A stretch of DNA of 64,000 bases from Aplectana chamaeleonis (GCA_029168955.1 JAPDOI010000175.1:806001-870000), one strand, 5' to 3'. Positions 32,096 to 43,260 are shown, counted from the first letter of the stretch. Notes: generated by a model from the sequence alone, not told the origin. Numbers and translations are program-made.

Positions 32096-32325
32096 ACCTT
32101 CAGTCAGGAACGCATGGTAAATAGAATTTCATTATTTCGAGACCGACAATGCAGATTTTTCTGGAACTTAGGCAATGTAGGGAGCCCTTACTAACTTTGT
32201 GAAAGTGCCGAGTGAGCCAAATTATCCGCTCTAGCACGATGTGATTTTACTTCATTTGCCAAAAGATGAAATTGCGACTAGCTGTAGCTAGCAACACGTT
32301 TTGGCGCAATTTATGTAGTTAGTTG

Positions 32326-32440
32326 GCCGTATTCATGAAACAAAGCGAGCCTCCCGGGAAGGTCCAAAGCTTGCCGAACGCATACACTGGATGGTCATGG
32401 GAACCCTTCCGGGAGGCTCCCGTAGTTTCATGGATATAGC
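32326..32440. mobile_element. Hairpin MITE, arms TCATGAAAC...GAGCCTCCCGG
   Basis: GAGCCTCCCGGGAAGG and CCTTCCGGGAGGCTC flank a 50-bp loop. The outer arms CATGAAAC/GTTTCATG also pair. Confidence 0.7.
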
Positions 32441-33089
32441 CACAGAACTTTTCAGGGTGATTGTGAACTGGCGCCCTGAAAGGGTGGTGGCGTGAATGAT
32501 TCCACAATATCCAACCTGCGCCCCATATTGGAGCACAATCGAGCCGCAAAGTACACTACTAGCGCAGCCGATGAGCTTCAAATCTCTACTGCCCTAATCG
32601 AAGTTAACTTTGGGTCCGCAGCTGCAAACAACTGTAGTTGCAGCGAGCAGCTCGGATATACTAGAGCTGGGTCTACGGGGTCACGGCACTATCATTTAGG
32701 TCCCAGCAAGAGTGTTTGTAAGCTGCGTGCTGCAACAGACCTTATCTGCAAATGCGGAGTGCAATTTCACTCTTGTTCGGACAATGCGGGGCGGGCTGGA
32801 CGTAATTCTTTTGAGACACTGGGGCATTGCATTCAATTTTTTAAGAGCTCGACCCACTGCCGTGTCTGGTGTTCGAAGAGGCCTATCGTACACCGGTGGG
32901 TCAATCTCTCGTGAACCTACGTCTACAGAAAAATTGTTAAATTTTCAAACATTAAAGGGTAGAATATGAGACACGGGACGGAGTAAACGAATTGATTCAT
33001 TATTATGTGGGTATAAGGCAGTAGATGAGCAGTACTGAGGTGTGCAGAAGTACGGCCGGCACCGGTCGCCCACATAGCTTGCGTTCCTT

Positions 33090-33165
33090 ATTGTCACTTG
33101 GCGCAAACTCGGTGCACGCAAGTTATGTATAACATAGGCACATCGGCTTTGCGCCAAGAAAGAAA
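33090..33165. mobile_element. GGCGCAAACTCGGTGC hairpin, second copy
   Basis: CTTGGCGCAAACTCGGTGCA pairs with the downstream GGCTTTGCGCCAAG. The apex is ATGTATAACAT. Confidence 0.6.
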
Positions 33166-33361
33166 AAGGAAAGCAAAATGTCAAAGCGATCGGTTGTCGA
33201 CTATACGCCGGTTGGGGTCTAGTGTGCAGCACAAACTTTAGGGCAACGGGGAAGTTTCTTGGGCAGTAAAAAGTTTTTGACCGGATTTTTTTTGGCCCAG
33301 CTTTCCTCAAAATGTTTAGGTAGTCTACTCTTTGGGTTGATTAACACTGCGTCATAGGTGC

Positions 33362-33846
33362 TCAAAGGTACAATCCAAGCTCAGGGGCCAAAGCTAAGAT
33401 TCCCACATAATTATGAAGTAGACCCACCCCCGAATAACACCTGCCAAGTGAGGACTCTCGATTCCACAGAATAAGCGAGATATAGAAGGGATCCAATCTG
33501 GGGCGCCCACACCAGGAAGCCACTTTGGCACGCCCCTTTACGATCTTTCGAGTTGAACAGTGGCGAGATGAGTGATGATTTCCGATCAAGAGCCCCGTTC
33601 TTCCCTACATTCTCAGCCTCCCTCTTTATTCAGGTCGGCTCGCATCCATAGGTTGCAAGTGACGGAAGTTACGAGCCTCGGACAACTCGTCCACCATGCT
33701 TCCGCAGCTCAATTTTCGAGGGGCCACAACTCCGTTCCCAGGGGGCCTTGTACGACTAGAGAGACATCATTCGAATCAGCGTGAGACCATTTTCAAGATA
33801 AGAAGAGAAACAGAAAATCAATTTGGAGGTTGGAGTGTGCCTTTAA
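33362..33846. mobile_element. TTAA-type MITE, inverted homologue of 18325-18812
   Basis: Begins CAAAGGTACAATCCAAGCTC and ends GGTTGGAGTGTGCCTTTAA. The interior aligns in reverse to the 18325 copy (CAACTCGTCCACCATGCTTC on opposite strands). Confidence 0.75.
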
Positions 33847-33904
33847 CAATTGGTCCCCGACCCGAGGGATCAAAAGGAGAAGGGGTTCAAATTACGAGTA
33901 CATC

Positions 33905-34175
33905 GCTGAGAACTGGCGGGTAGATCGCTGATAACTGGCGGGTGGATCGATGACACTTCTCGGGCGGATCGCTGGCTACCGGCGGGCGGATTGCTCAGAA
34001 CTGGCGGGTAGATCGCTGATAAGTGGCGGGTGGATCGCTGGCTACTGCCGGGCAGATCACTGGCTGCCGGCGGGCGGATTGCTGGCTACCGGCGGGCGGA
34101 TCGCTGGCTGCTGGCGGGCGGGTGGCGGAGGGATGGCGAGCCGCCCGCCAAAAGCCAGCGCTCCGCCCGCACCTG
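33905..34175. repeat. Minisatellite of CTGGCGGGCGGATCGCTGGC units
   Basis: About ten head-to-tail imperfect units of about 20-25 bp. Same sequence as the 30225-30585 block. Confidence 0.85.
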
Positions 34176-34553
34176 CTGTCTGAGGACCCATTGAGGTTTA
34201 TATCTCCTCTCGCCTGTGAAGATGAGCCAGAACAAGAAAACTCAGGAAACTCCTGTGAAAGTGGAAGTACGTGAAACTCGTCTACTGTCATCGGGTAGCA
34301 TTTTCTCGTGGGAAATCCAGCCTTGCCTCTTTACATTGCTGAGTTAACCTCTGAGCTTCTTGCATTTTCTAGCTCGCGTTGACCTTCAGATCGTCGCTCG
34401 GAACACGGGCAGATCTCTTTGAGCCCAACCTTGACCCTCGAGGCGGACTTTCGAGTTTTGGGGTTACCAAGTACTATTGAAGCGCATTTATTGGAAGTGT
34501 TGTAGAGCATTTATACGCTTACGCATCAATATCACTTTCCTGCAGCTCACTAA
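34176..34553. other. No gene recognised
   Basis: No feature supported. Confidence 0.4.
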
Positions 34554-35042
34554 TCACCCTACACGGCTTCGAATAGGACGTTTTCCGAAACATCGGAGGC
34601 CCGTCCAGCAATCATATGAACACCACGGTTGCATTTCGACACTCGTTTGTTTTCCAGCCGTCAACGTCGTAAGTGAAAAGAGCCGACTGCGCAGCTTTTC
34701 TTTGTATGGGCGTACCGTACTAGTGCAGAAGGCCGGGGTCTTCGAGAAGTGATATTTGCTACTGACATTAATATTTGAACTGGAATTAGCAGTCACCATT
34801 TCATTTCCATCAATTACTGTCACTGTTACACTGGAGTCATCTGTCATTAATGATTTGCCTTTACTTTGTTGTGCCCCAATGCCGCTCTCAATTATTGATT
34901 CTTTTTCTTTATTGGAATATTCCTCACGTTTATTTCCGATTGTTTTGCATTTTCCAATGTTCCACGCCCCAAATATAAACATGGTGACTGATGGCTGCTT
35001 TCTTTCTTTTCCAAGTTCGCAAATCCGCGAAATTTCGACCAA
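34554..35042 (-). CDS. Unassigned 162-codon open frame
   Basis: This is among the longest frames that overlap no repeat I identified. It is polar, rich in Ser, Asn and Lys, with a charged stretch (NKREEYSNKEKESIIESG) and Ser/Thr/Val-rich sequence. There is no signal peptide or membrane segment. The Ser-rich half could resemble a receptor intracellular loop, but I find no family. A 112-codon frame on the other strand weakens the case. It may be an exon, since AG and GT dinucleotides are near both ends, or a chance frame. Confidence 0.2.
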   Translation of the reverse strand: MVEISRICELGKERKQPSVTMFIFGAWNIGKCKTIGNKREEYSNKEKESIIESGIGAQQSKGKSLMTDDSSVTVTVIDGNEMVTANSSSNINVSSKYHFSKTPAFCTSTVRPYKEKLRSRLFSLTTLTAGKQTSVEMQPWCSYDCWTGLRCFGKRPIRSRVG

Positions 35043-36227
35043 ACCCTTTTTAAGAGTGATTCGTGCAGCTGATCAGAACATTTCGGTTAGCTAGACGCTT
35101 TCGGAAAACTTCTGCACACTACGGTGCGGAAATGAACGAATGGCATGCGCGATATTGTTCACCGGCTCAGAGAAGCTGCAGTTATATAGACTCTACGTCT
35201 TCGGCAGAAAATAGTATTCATCCGAATCATTGGGCGTGGGCCACAGTTCAATGCTCCAGGATCTAGCGGGAAATTCGACCAAGTGGGTAGTTCAGAGGGT
35301 TGATCATAAATCCAATGTTTCTCTTGCTATTTTCCGACGTAAATCGCAGCAAGTGGAGTTTTATCAAACTCTCCCACCGTTACCCACTGACATCTATTCA
35401 TAGTCGGAAAACGGTGGTTTAAGCGGCTTTACTTGAGTCTATATTCGAAAAGTCCTATTTGTTGACTTCAGATTTTAGAGATCGATTCGATTGCGTTAGC
35501 GTCCTACTTCCTAGCATGCACGCAATCATTGCAGCATTCTTTGCAGGTTATGCAATTCAAGGACACGCAATTGTCTATCAAAAAGGCCAATCGGAAGTAC
35601 CCTAGTCAAGAGCGGCATGAGCGACGAACCGATCAATAGTGGACAAAGGCAGTACGAGTTTTCGTGGAGGTATCCTATGCGCGAGCGGTTATCTCTCGTT
35701 TTCATGAAATTTCAGGGTTCTGATAATAGTTTACCCAGTCTAGACTTACTTTAAAGGCAATGTTCAAGATAATCATCTATTCCGGGACTACTCGCCAAAT
35801 CGATTACTTGATTACCGGGTAGAACTGAACTGACGAAGAAATTGAGAAAAATGCTCCAGAAGTACCCGAAATATTGTAAACCCATCGCGTCCCTGTGCTC
35901 TCAGTGAAATTGTTTGTTTTGAAGACGGTATCCATAGTGTGCCCGGGATACTCAACTGATTGCTGCTAAACTGTTCTCTTTAGAAACTCACGATTTGAGA
36001 GGGGACATTCGAACTCAAATTTCATCGTGATTACTACCTCCAATCAGCCAAGATTGAGCACAGTAAGCGCAACTTGCCTAGCTTCCTATTTTACCCCTTC
36101 AGTATATTTATCACGCTCAAGCAAGCTGCTGCGAGACCTTCAACGTGAAGCACAAGAAATGGATGAAGACGACTCGGAGGTATGAGAAGGCTTCTTGATC
36201 CCAATACAGTTGAAAGTAATCAGCGCG
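35043..36227. other. No gene recognised
   Basis: Short frames only. A weak inverted pair (CAAGTGGAGTTTTATCAAAC region) is not convincing. Confidence 0.4.
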
Positions 36228-36594
36228 TATTACCTCAGACATAAGGGCGGACTTATCGCGCACAGAACTTGCCGAATAGTACTTACCGCGCTCAGGAACC
36301 GTTTTGACCGCGATCGAAAGCCCAATTAGGACTTACCGCGAATAAACTCGCGGTCAGAGCGATTGCATTCCGGTGCTCGCGATACAACCGCTTCGCCATC
36401 CGGTCGGATCGCGCGCAATGCAGTAATAGGACTGATGTCGCACAAAAATCGGACTGACCGCGTTTAACCGTGAGGTGGTGTGTGTGGTGTGTTCTGGGCT
36501 GATTTGCGTCTCAGTTCACGCGCAAAGCTGAAATTCGAATTTGCGCGCTTCTTCATGGTGGAGTCCATTGTTTTGTATGTATCTGTACTTCATC

Positions 36595-36958
36595 ACGGTT
36601 CTTTCTTATTGGTGGTGGGACCACCGTGGGTGTTGCATATTGAACCCTTTGAGCTTTCTTCTTTTCGGATCGTGGTGGGACCACCTCATTTGTTGCGTAT
36701 TGGGCCCTTTCAAGCTTCTCCGTCACGAATCGTGGTGGGAACACCATAATAGTTGCGAATTGCGTCCTTTAAAGTTTCTCGGTTACGAATCGTAGTGGGA
36801 CCATCGTAGTAGTTGCATATTGTGTCCTTTAAAGTTTCTCTGTTACCAATCGTGGTGAGACCTCCGTAGCCGTTGCATATTGCGTAATTTAAACTTTCTA
36901 AATTTTCTTCGTTGCCACTCGTGGTGGGACCACCGCAGCTGTTGCCTATGGCGAAGAA
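36595..36958. repeat. 60-bp tandem repeat, about six units
   Basis: The phrase CGTGGTGGGACCACC recurs at exactly 60-bp spacing from about 36612, each time followed by GTTGCATATTGCGTCC. A seventh partial unit continues at 38701, beyond an inserted MULE. The Trp/Gly-rich frames are repeat artefacts. Confidence 0.9.
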
Positions 36959-37471
36959 TACTACGTGGCCTTGAGCTGTGGCTCACTACGCGCCGCGGTC
37001 GCATTGCGGCGTCGCAATTAGAGCACGCTTACCTCTGTTTCAGTGGGATGTCAGAGTGGGAGCCGAATGCGTAATCATTCACATGCTCTGGTTTCCTTCC
37101 ATCATTTGAGGTGGTGTAACAAACACAAGAAATCATTTCACCTCAAGTATTGGCAACTGATTATGATTCAGGGCAGCGTGCATTCCGAGTATAGAGTAAA
37201 TCAACTAGGTACTATTTTCAGGATAATAATAATATTACAATTTTGTTTTGTTATCTTCCCTATAGTGTTACTATCTCTTTGTTTCATATAGCGATTATCA
37301 CCGCATTTCCTGATATACCTAATCTAAACCCTCTTCGCGCTTTGATACATCAGCGTCAGAACCTTCATAATTCGGAAGATACCTAATTTTTAGTCAGATT
37401 TAATCCTCTTTCATTGCCCAAAGGTCATCCCGATCATTTTTTTTCACCCAAATATTTATACGAAATGTTTA

Positions 37472-37673
37472 TAGTGGAGTCCACCAAGAGTGTCTCGTTT
37501 ACTTATCAATAAGAAGCGGTCGACTGGGGATCAATGTGCATGAATCCCATACCAGCACGCTCGATACCGATTGAGCGAGAGCGATTGTGCTACAACGAGT
37601 TTCATGTTCATTGATCTCCAATCGACCGCTTCTCATTGATAAGTAAATGAGACACTCTTGGTGGACTCCACTA
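37472..37673. mobile_element. Tc1/mariner-type MITE nested in the MULE
   Basis: TAGTGGAGTCCACCAAGAGT is inverted at the right end. The 202-bp element has arms of about 55 bp with TA on both sides. Confidence 0.85.
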
Positions 37674-38203
37674 TATGTGATCTTGTGGAGAGTGTATTCT
37701 GCCAACCGGCTGCGATTCTTCTTTGACACGTGATGTTTCTTTGCCATATTTCATCTCGAGGACGGTAGTGGAGTAGTTTCGGCCTCAGTTCGCCATTAAC
37801 GTGGGAACTGGAGCATTGCAATTTTCAAAACATACCCCTCCGTCTTTTTTAGACCGCTTGCTGAATGATAGGTTTCTCGCAAGTATTACAGGGAAATGTA
37901 TTGCAGTCCTTGAATTTAGCCATTTTAACATCATTTTTCACCTGCTACACCTGTGCCTCTGAGCACTCGTCAACGCCCTTATGTGCCTATACAGGTTCTT
38001 GAATGCAAAAGGCTTTAGCTTGCACAAGGGGCAAAAAGTTTATGTGTTCTCCGTGCCTGAATGATTTGCGTAAGGGTTTCTGAGACCGATCCTCTGTTGG
38101 CAGTCTTGTGAGAGATAACTGATAAGCTCAGGTGTTAATCCTAGGAAATACGGAAGAAGAATGTCTCACAATAAGAAATTATTTAAAGTATAGAAGAAGA
38201 GAG

Positions 38204-38374
38204 TATAGTTGTACACGAACGAAATTTTCGAAATTTTTTTCGTTCGACTTCTTTCGTTCGAAAATTCGTCGAACTAAGTTTTTTTCAAATTCCGTTCGTT
38301 CAAAATTTTTTCGAACGAATTTTTTTCATTTTTCGTTTGTTCGAAAGTTTTTTTTTCGAAATTGTACAACTATA
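38204..38374. mobile_element. hAT-type MITE rich in TTCGTTCGAA, 8-bp target duplication
   Basis: TATAGTTGTAC and GTACAACTATA are the ends. GAAGAGAG is duplicated on both sides (38196-38203 and 38375-38382). The interior is only T-runs and CGAACGAA motifs. A sister copy lies at 54791-55059. Confidence 0.85.
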
Positions 38375-38774
38375 GAAGAGAGTGATAACTGTTAGAAACC
38401 AGACACTATTAACATGATGACGAGTGATGGAGTTCGACCTCCGTCAGTTTTACCTGACATTTAACACCCATGCTCCATCACTGGAAGTAGGAACCATTGT
38501 TGATTGCCAATAATGGCTTTGTAAACAGCGGTCTTCATGCCGCCTGAAAACCTGTACATTGTTGTCTGTCATGTTCTTCTTCATCCCACCACAACCCCAT
38601 CTAAAGGCGTTGGCGACGTATGAGCGTGCTCTAGTTTCAACGCCGCGACGCGACCGCGACGCGTAGTGAGCCACAGCTCAAGGCCACGTAGTATTCTTCG
38701 CCTATGGCGTCCTATAAAGTTTCTCGCTATCCAGGCGTGCTATTGAATGAGGTAACATCAACAGCGCTAGACTT

Positions 38775-38999
38775 CAGGGGCCGGATGCATCAACGCGCCG
38801 GGTTGGGGCAGGGCAGTCGGCATCTTTGACGATCGCAGTGCGAGGGCAGTAGATCATCTAATCAATAGTGCCCCAGCAGTGTTTTCTGCTGCGCTAGCTG
38901 CCCCAGCCCCCTAGCTGGGTTTTTTGAATAACAGAGATCTTCAAAGGCGCAGACTGCCCTGCCCCTGCCCCAACCCGGCCTGTTGATGCATTCGGCCCA
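38775..38999. mobile_element. TIR element, second copy of 4495-4769
   Basis: AGGGGCCGGATGCATCAACG at the left is inverted as GTTGATGCATTCGGCCC at the right. The interior shares CAGTCGGCATCTTTGA. Confidence 0.8.
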
Positions 39000-40261
39000 G
39001 CTTCAAATTCTACGCGGAACATGGTGTTGACGTTTATGATACAATAAAGCGCTCCGTGGCTAGCCGAAGGTTACGGCAGCGCAAGATTCCGAGTGCTAAA
39101 ATCTCTACGTGCTACTGCTTCACGATGTCGTTACACCCTGTCCCTACGAGTTTGTTGATCTACTACGATGTCATTACGCTGGTTCATCCCGTAATAAGCA
39201 ATTGCAATTTTTCCTGTCAATTGCGTCATTTGTGCCGTTTTCATCCCGAGTTTGTGATTTTTCGCTTCAGAATGCGTTGGGTCGTGGTCTCTTGATTTAT
39301 ATTAGCCACAATATGCTCAGCTTTCTATCGTTCCGGCCTGGCTCCAGTTAATTTCCCGTGAAGCTCACGGTTAGTTTAACCTAGTAGTTTTCTGAGTTTC
39401 TGATAAAAACTCTTTTTCATGATTTCAGAGCGATTTTATGCCGTATGTGAATCATTTGGATAGAGATCAGTCTGTAATTGCCTGGCACGAAATTCGCCAT
39501 TTTTGGCACGAAATTACCACGCTCTCACGACCACGACCACTTTATATTTGATAATCTATTTCGGAATGCTCTTTTTTTCATTCGATCGCTAATGATGGCA
39601 ATTTTGCCGTGTCATCGAATGTTTTGCCATTTCTGTTAGTGTTAAGATTTTGTTTTCTGTTGTACTGTTGTTTTGGTGCGCAATGTCTCTTCTATCATGC
39701 TCTTGTATGCTCATTCATTTGCGGGTCCTGAATTTGTTTGCATTCCATTTATGATCTTTCCGCATCTCGAGTCTACTTCTCTAAGAATCGTTTGCATTTT
39801 TCTGTTCGGTACATGTATCTATGTATCCATTATCCACAGTAGTATTAAATATCCAGTATCCACCAGGCATTATTCGAATTTTTCTTTAATGATTCACATA
39901 ACTGTGCGTCCAGTACATTAATGTGCCTTTGCGATTTGTTCAAAATGCGAACGAAAATGAGATTATATCTATTTTGATGTCAAGACTGAGAATTAGTGAA
40001 AATGGCCTGGAACCATATTCACCGCCGACGCGATACAGAGTTTATTTCAATCGTCCATGGATGCATATAGATTTTTGGTCGATAAGGATTGTAAGCACAG
40101 CTTCTCTTCATTTGTCGCGGTAAGTATGAATCCGGCCCGTAGCGAGTGCAAATTGAGTCTTGTCTCGATTTGTAAACCGATTTCCGGTATTGTAGGCCAT
40201 CCAAGTCATTCTTGGGTGACCTCTAAGTGAGCGCCCATACTTAAGAATAACAAGCGACCTC
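39000..40261. other. AT-rich interval with unassigned frames
   Basis: Plus-strand frames (for example from 39005, YAEHGVDVYDTIKRSVASRR, and 39923-40123) look protein-like but I cannot assign a family or join them by splice sites. Confidence 0.3.
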
Positions 40262-40428
40262 TGTCGTTACGGGAGGTACGGTTGAGAATTATATAATGAT
40301 TGTATCCTTGACGATTGTGGCTATCTATACATGTCTCGCTCTATTGAGCTGTAGATAGCCGCGGTAGCTCAGGATACAATCAATAATAAATTTTTAGCCG
40401 CACCTCCCCTAGCGACGGTGATCTTTTG
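40262..40428. mobile_element. Hairpin MITE, GGGAGGTRCGGYT ends
   Basis: About 55-bp imperfect arms (GTCGTTACGGGAGGTACGGT and inverse) with inner arms ATTGTATCC/GGATACAAT and TAGATAGCC/GGCTATCTA. Confidence 0.7.
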
Positions 40429-40733
40429 CGTTTGTGGCTATGGGCGCATCATAGAACCCCATACTGTTTACTTTCGAGGGCTTTCCGTGGAAAAAAACTT
40501 GTTTGGCCCTGTAGGGTTGACAGCACGCAGGCCTACGGCTACGTCCTGAAGGTTTGTGCGTGGTATGTCCTATTATGATGAAAGTGTACTGATCACCTGC
40601 TCTTTTAGTGTTGACCGCGCTCTAAAGACGGGTTGATCGCTCCAATTGCCGGTTTGATCGCCCTCAAATACCGGTTTGATCGCCGTCGATCACGCGATTG
40701 TTCCTATTGTGCGTCGCGATAAGTCCGCTCCTA

Positions 40734-41272
40734 TGTCTGAGACTAAGATTTCAAAATTGGTAGAATCAGGGTAAACTGGAAGCACTCGATAGCGCAGCGA
40801 TTTTCGCGGCCCGCTAGTGTTCTCTGCTCAGCTAGATCCTTTGCTACGTTTATTTCCGCGCTAGCTTACGATAGGGTTTTGTACAAGTACCATGAGACTC
40901 AGAGGTGGCTATTGTTTTCTGAGCTTGCCTAAGCGAAGCCTAGATCTGAACGTACATACCACATAGAGTAGCCTCATTGAAGACAAACCAGAGCGCGTAT
41001 TCCTTTTACGCTACTGTCTCTCGCCGTTCGCAACAGACACGTGGTCGACAAAGGGGTATCGTGAAAAATATTTATTCCGGTTTTACTTTCGAATGTTATT
41101 TACATACAGCAATTTCTCTAATATGGTTCGTGTATACATATAATTTCAGAAATTCGAGTCAGATCAAGTTACAAACGTAGCTGCGGTCTTTCTAACGAAG
41201 GAGTACTTTTTCGATCTCGATATGCAAGCCAGGATGACCAACATGGATTCAAATTCTCATCTTCGCGGTCGT
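40734..41272. other. No gene recognised
   Basis: No feature supported. The plus frame at 40977-41180 has a hydrophobic C-terminus but no family. Confidence 0.35.
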
Positions 41273-41273
41273 A

Positions 41274-41767
41274 CAGTACCGAGCAAATTTTTTGCAAAAA
41301 AAGCGTTTTGCGACGTTTTTTGCGCTCACAAAGCGCCGCAACGTAATAACGTGCTTCAAAGTGATCCAATTTCAATTCTGAAGTAATTTCTGGATTGCTT
41401 TCATTCAGCCCTGTACGATAGTGTTACAAAATGAAAGATTCAGTTCCAAAAGTTCATCGAAAATTGCACATTTGCACCTTTAAACCCCTCATTATGAACG
41501 GATCAGACGGTCATAATAGCAGAAATCTGGCACGATTTGACCTGCGGTCGATGTGAATTTTAGAAGGAAATACGCATTTTTCAACAAAAAACCGAAGTCA
41601 AAAAGACTTTCTACACAAACCATTGCATTCTCCTCTCTGAGAGGAACACGAAAACTACCTGAAAAACTCATTTCCTCAATTTCGAAGTGAGTTATGGCGA
41701 TGCGGCGCTTTGTGAGCGCAAAAAACGCCGCAAAACGTTTTTTTTGCAAAAAATATGCTCGGTACTG
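41274..41767. mobile_element. Tc1/mariner-type MITE, CAGTACCGAGCAAATTTTTT ends
   Basis: The 494-bp element has about 70-bp TIRs containing TTGCGCTCACAAAGCGCCGC and is flanked by TA on both sides. There is no transposase. Confidence 0.85.
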
Positions 41768-42180
41768 TAGCAGAGCCTTGATGGGGTGACCTGGGAAAGC
41801 AGCTACTGGGCTGGTAGTAAACCCCCCATTGTCGTCAGTAAAATTGTCATGACATGTCGCGACCAAAAGGCGCGAGGTGTGGGTTCGTATGGTATTCTAC
41901 AACACTTGGCTCGTGACAATCACGAGCTTGTTGTCACGACAATGATTGTCACAAGCTGTCACAAGTGTCGTGTGATCACAACAACACGACAACGCCGCAA
42001 CCAAATAGTGTATGACTGATGGAAAACGCAGATCGCTGCGAATGTCGTGCTCTCGTGTACAAAAATGTTGTGACGACGTTTCAGCGTTGAAAAGGGCGCA
42101 TGTAGGGCAGCCTCTGCGAGGACACCGTCAACTACGAATCTTTGGCTGTTTTTTTTTCTCCTGGCTGTGACAACTCAGAA

Positions 42181-42725
42181 AACCGCCGCATTCAATGCGT
42201 GTAGGATATGCATTCAACTCGAGTGACCACACCCATCGAAAGGCTCTATCACGGGGGCACGTGCTGCAAAATTTTATAGCAGTAACATGTGCCATGAAAT
42301 TCAATCGCAGGAGTACGTGCTGCAAGGTAGTCCAGCGTTATCTTAGTAGCACACACCAACTTGCGACGCGGCCAGATCGCCGAGACCACCTGGTGCCGTA
42401 AGCGGTTGGACGAGGCCTCCAGCGGTCGGGCAGGTAAAGTACCGCAAACTTGGGTAATTAAACCGAAGAAGCTGCCGACCTCTTAGCTCCTTCTCAGGTG
42501 TGCATCGTATACTTTCCTTTTTTGGATAATCGTTTTGTCATCGAGTTGAATGTGTATCATACGCGCATCGGACGGCTTATTTGTTGGGGCACGTGCAGTA
42601 ATTTGAAACACAATAAGAGCACGTGCATGCCTAGTAGCACGTTCCCTGACTGTGCTCGAAACCACCTTGTCTTCGAGTTGAATGCATATTCGACACGCAT
42701 TGAATGCGGCGATCATCTGAGAATG
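42181..42725. repeat. Inverted and dispersed GAGTTGAATGCATAT units
   Basis: GAGTTGAATGCATATTCGAC with CGCATTGAATGCGGCG at about 42670-42712 appears inverted at 42181-42222, and a diverged unit lies at 42538-42575. The GGGCACGTGC phrase accompanies several units. The SL1-like sequence at 42443-42464 lies between the arms. Confidence 0.6.
42443..42464 (-). ncRNA. SL1-like sequence, 21 of 22 positions
   Basis: On the minus strand the leader reads as SL1 up to AATTACCCAAGTTTG, then CG in place of AG. It is followed by GTACTTTACC, so an AAGT/ACTT stem is still possible. No clear Sm-like T-run follows in the next 60 nt, so this is probably a decayed SL RNA copy. It lies between inverted repeats. 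Confidence 0.5.
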
Positions 42726-42955
42726 CAAAGCGTAGCATTGGTCGATATCGATCAATGTCTGACGGAATACCTTGGGCATCCCCCAGTCCTACGCCGAAAA
42801 ATGTGATGTGAGTGGTTTTGATTTTGATTTTCTCTTCTATATTTTTATTGCTAAATATTCTAACGCTACCATTTATAAAGGGTTTAATCACTGCAGTTAC
42901 TCCACACATGTTTAGAATATTTCTATGCCAATTGAACATTTTTTCGTTGGTGTCT

Positions 42956-43095
42956 CACAGGGAGATAGCCGCTCTCAGCAGTTGGGCGCAAAACCGTCCG
43001 ATCAATAGCCACTCTCCCTTAGGTTTCCCACGCGCAATTTTTCCCGCCAAGCAGCGTCGCGGCGATCGACGCCAGTGATTGACGATACTATTGAT
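42956..43095. mobile_element. MITE of the GATGAGGGATCGCCGC family, inverted copy
   Basis: CAATAGCCACTCTCCCT and CGCGCAATTTTTCCCGCCAA match the 59707-59855 element on the opposite strand. Confidence 0.6.
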
Positions 43096-43260
43096 TTCGA
43101 ATTTCTGTTCTAGCATATTACTTTTCCTTGCAACAACTAATTTTCTCGCTCGTTTTGGGATTCAATATGTAGAATAGATTTTTTGTAAGACTTTGTCTAA
43201 CAAAAAAATCCTTTCATTTTCATAAATTTTTATATGGCGGAAAACAGCTGGCTGCGGCTA

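Larger units (their letters stand above)
36953..38699. mobile_element. Mutator-type (MULE) TIR element with 9-bp target duplication
   Basis: The ends are GAAGAATACTACGTGGCCTT and the exact inverse. TIRs extend about 60 bp. The 9-bp sequence GCCTATGGC flanks both sides (36944-36952 and 38700-38708). The two flanks rejoin into one 60-bp minisatellite unit, so the insertion site is certain. The 1747-bp interior has no transposase; it carries a mariner-type MITE and a hAT-type MITE. A 9-bp duplication with long TIRs is characteristic of Mutator-like elements. Confidence 0.9.
36228..40733. mobile_element. Possible 4.5-kb composite element with inverted ends
   Basis: CTCAGACATAAGGGCGGACTTATCGCG-like sequence at 36234 (about 27 bp, split here by description) recurs inverted at about 40705-40732. 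The inner flanks carry different short subterminal repeats (CTTACCGCG on the left, GATCAAACCGGT on the right). No clear target duplication or transposase was found. The interior holds a minisatellite, a MULE, a hAT MITE and others. These may be ends of one large element or two solo copies. Confidence 0.4.

Noticed and set aside
32492..32914. Plus frame of 140 codons, Cys-rich
   Set aside because: Considered as a secreted Cys-rich protein, but there is no signal peptide and Cys spacing is irregular; the first part overlaps the edge of a hairpin MITE region.
30225..34175. CRISPR-like spaced repeats
   Set aside because: Units are contiguous and imperfect, lack unique spacers of constant length, and the organism is a nematode.
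36480..36795. Trp/Gly/Pro-rich repeat protein
   Set aside because: The periodicity is exactly 60 bp and reflects the DNA minisatellite; three frames on two strands are open.
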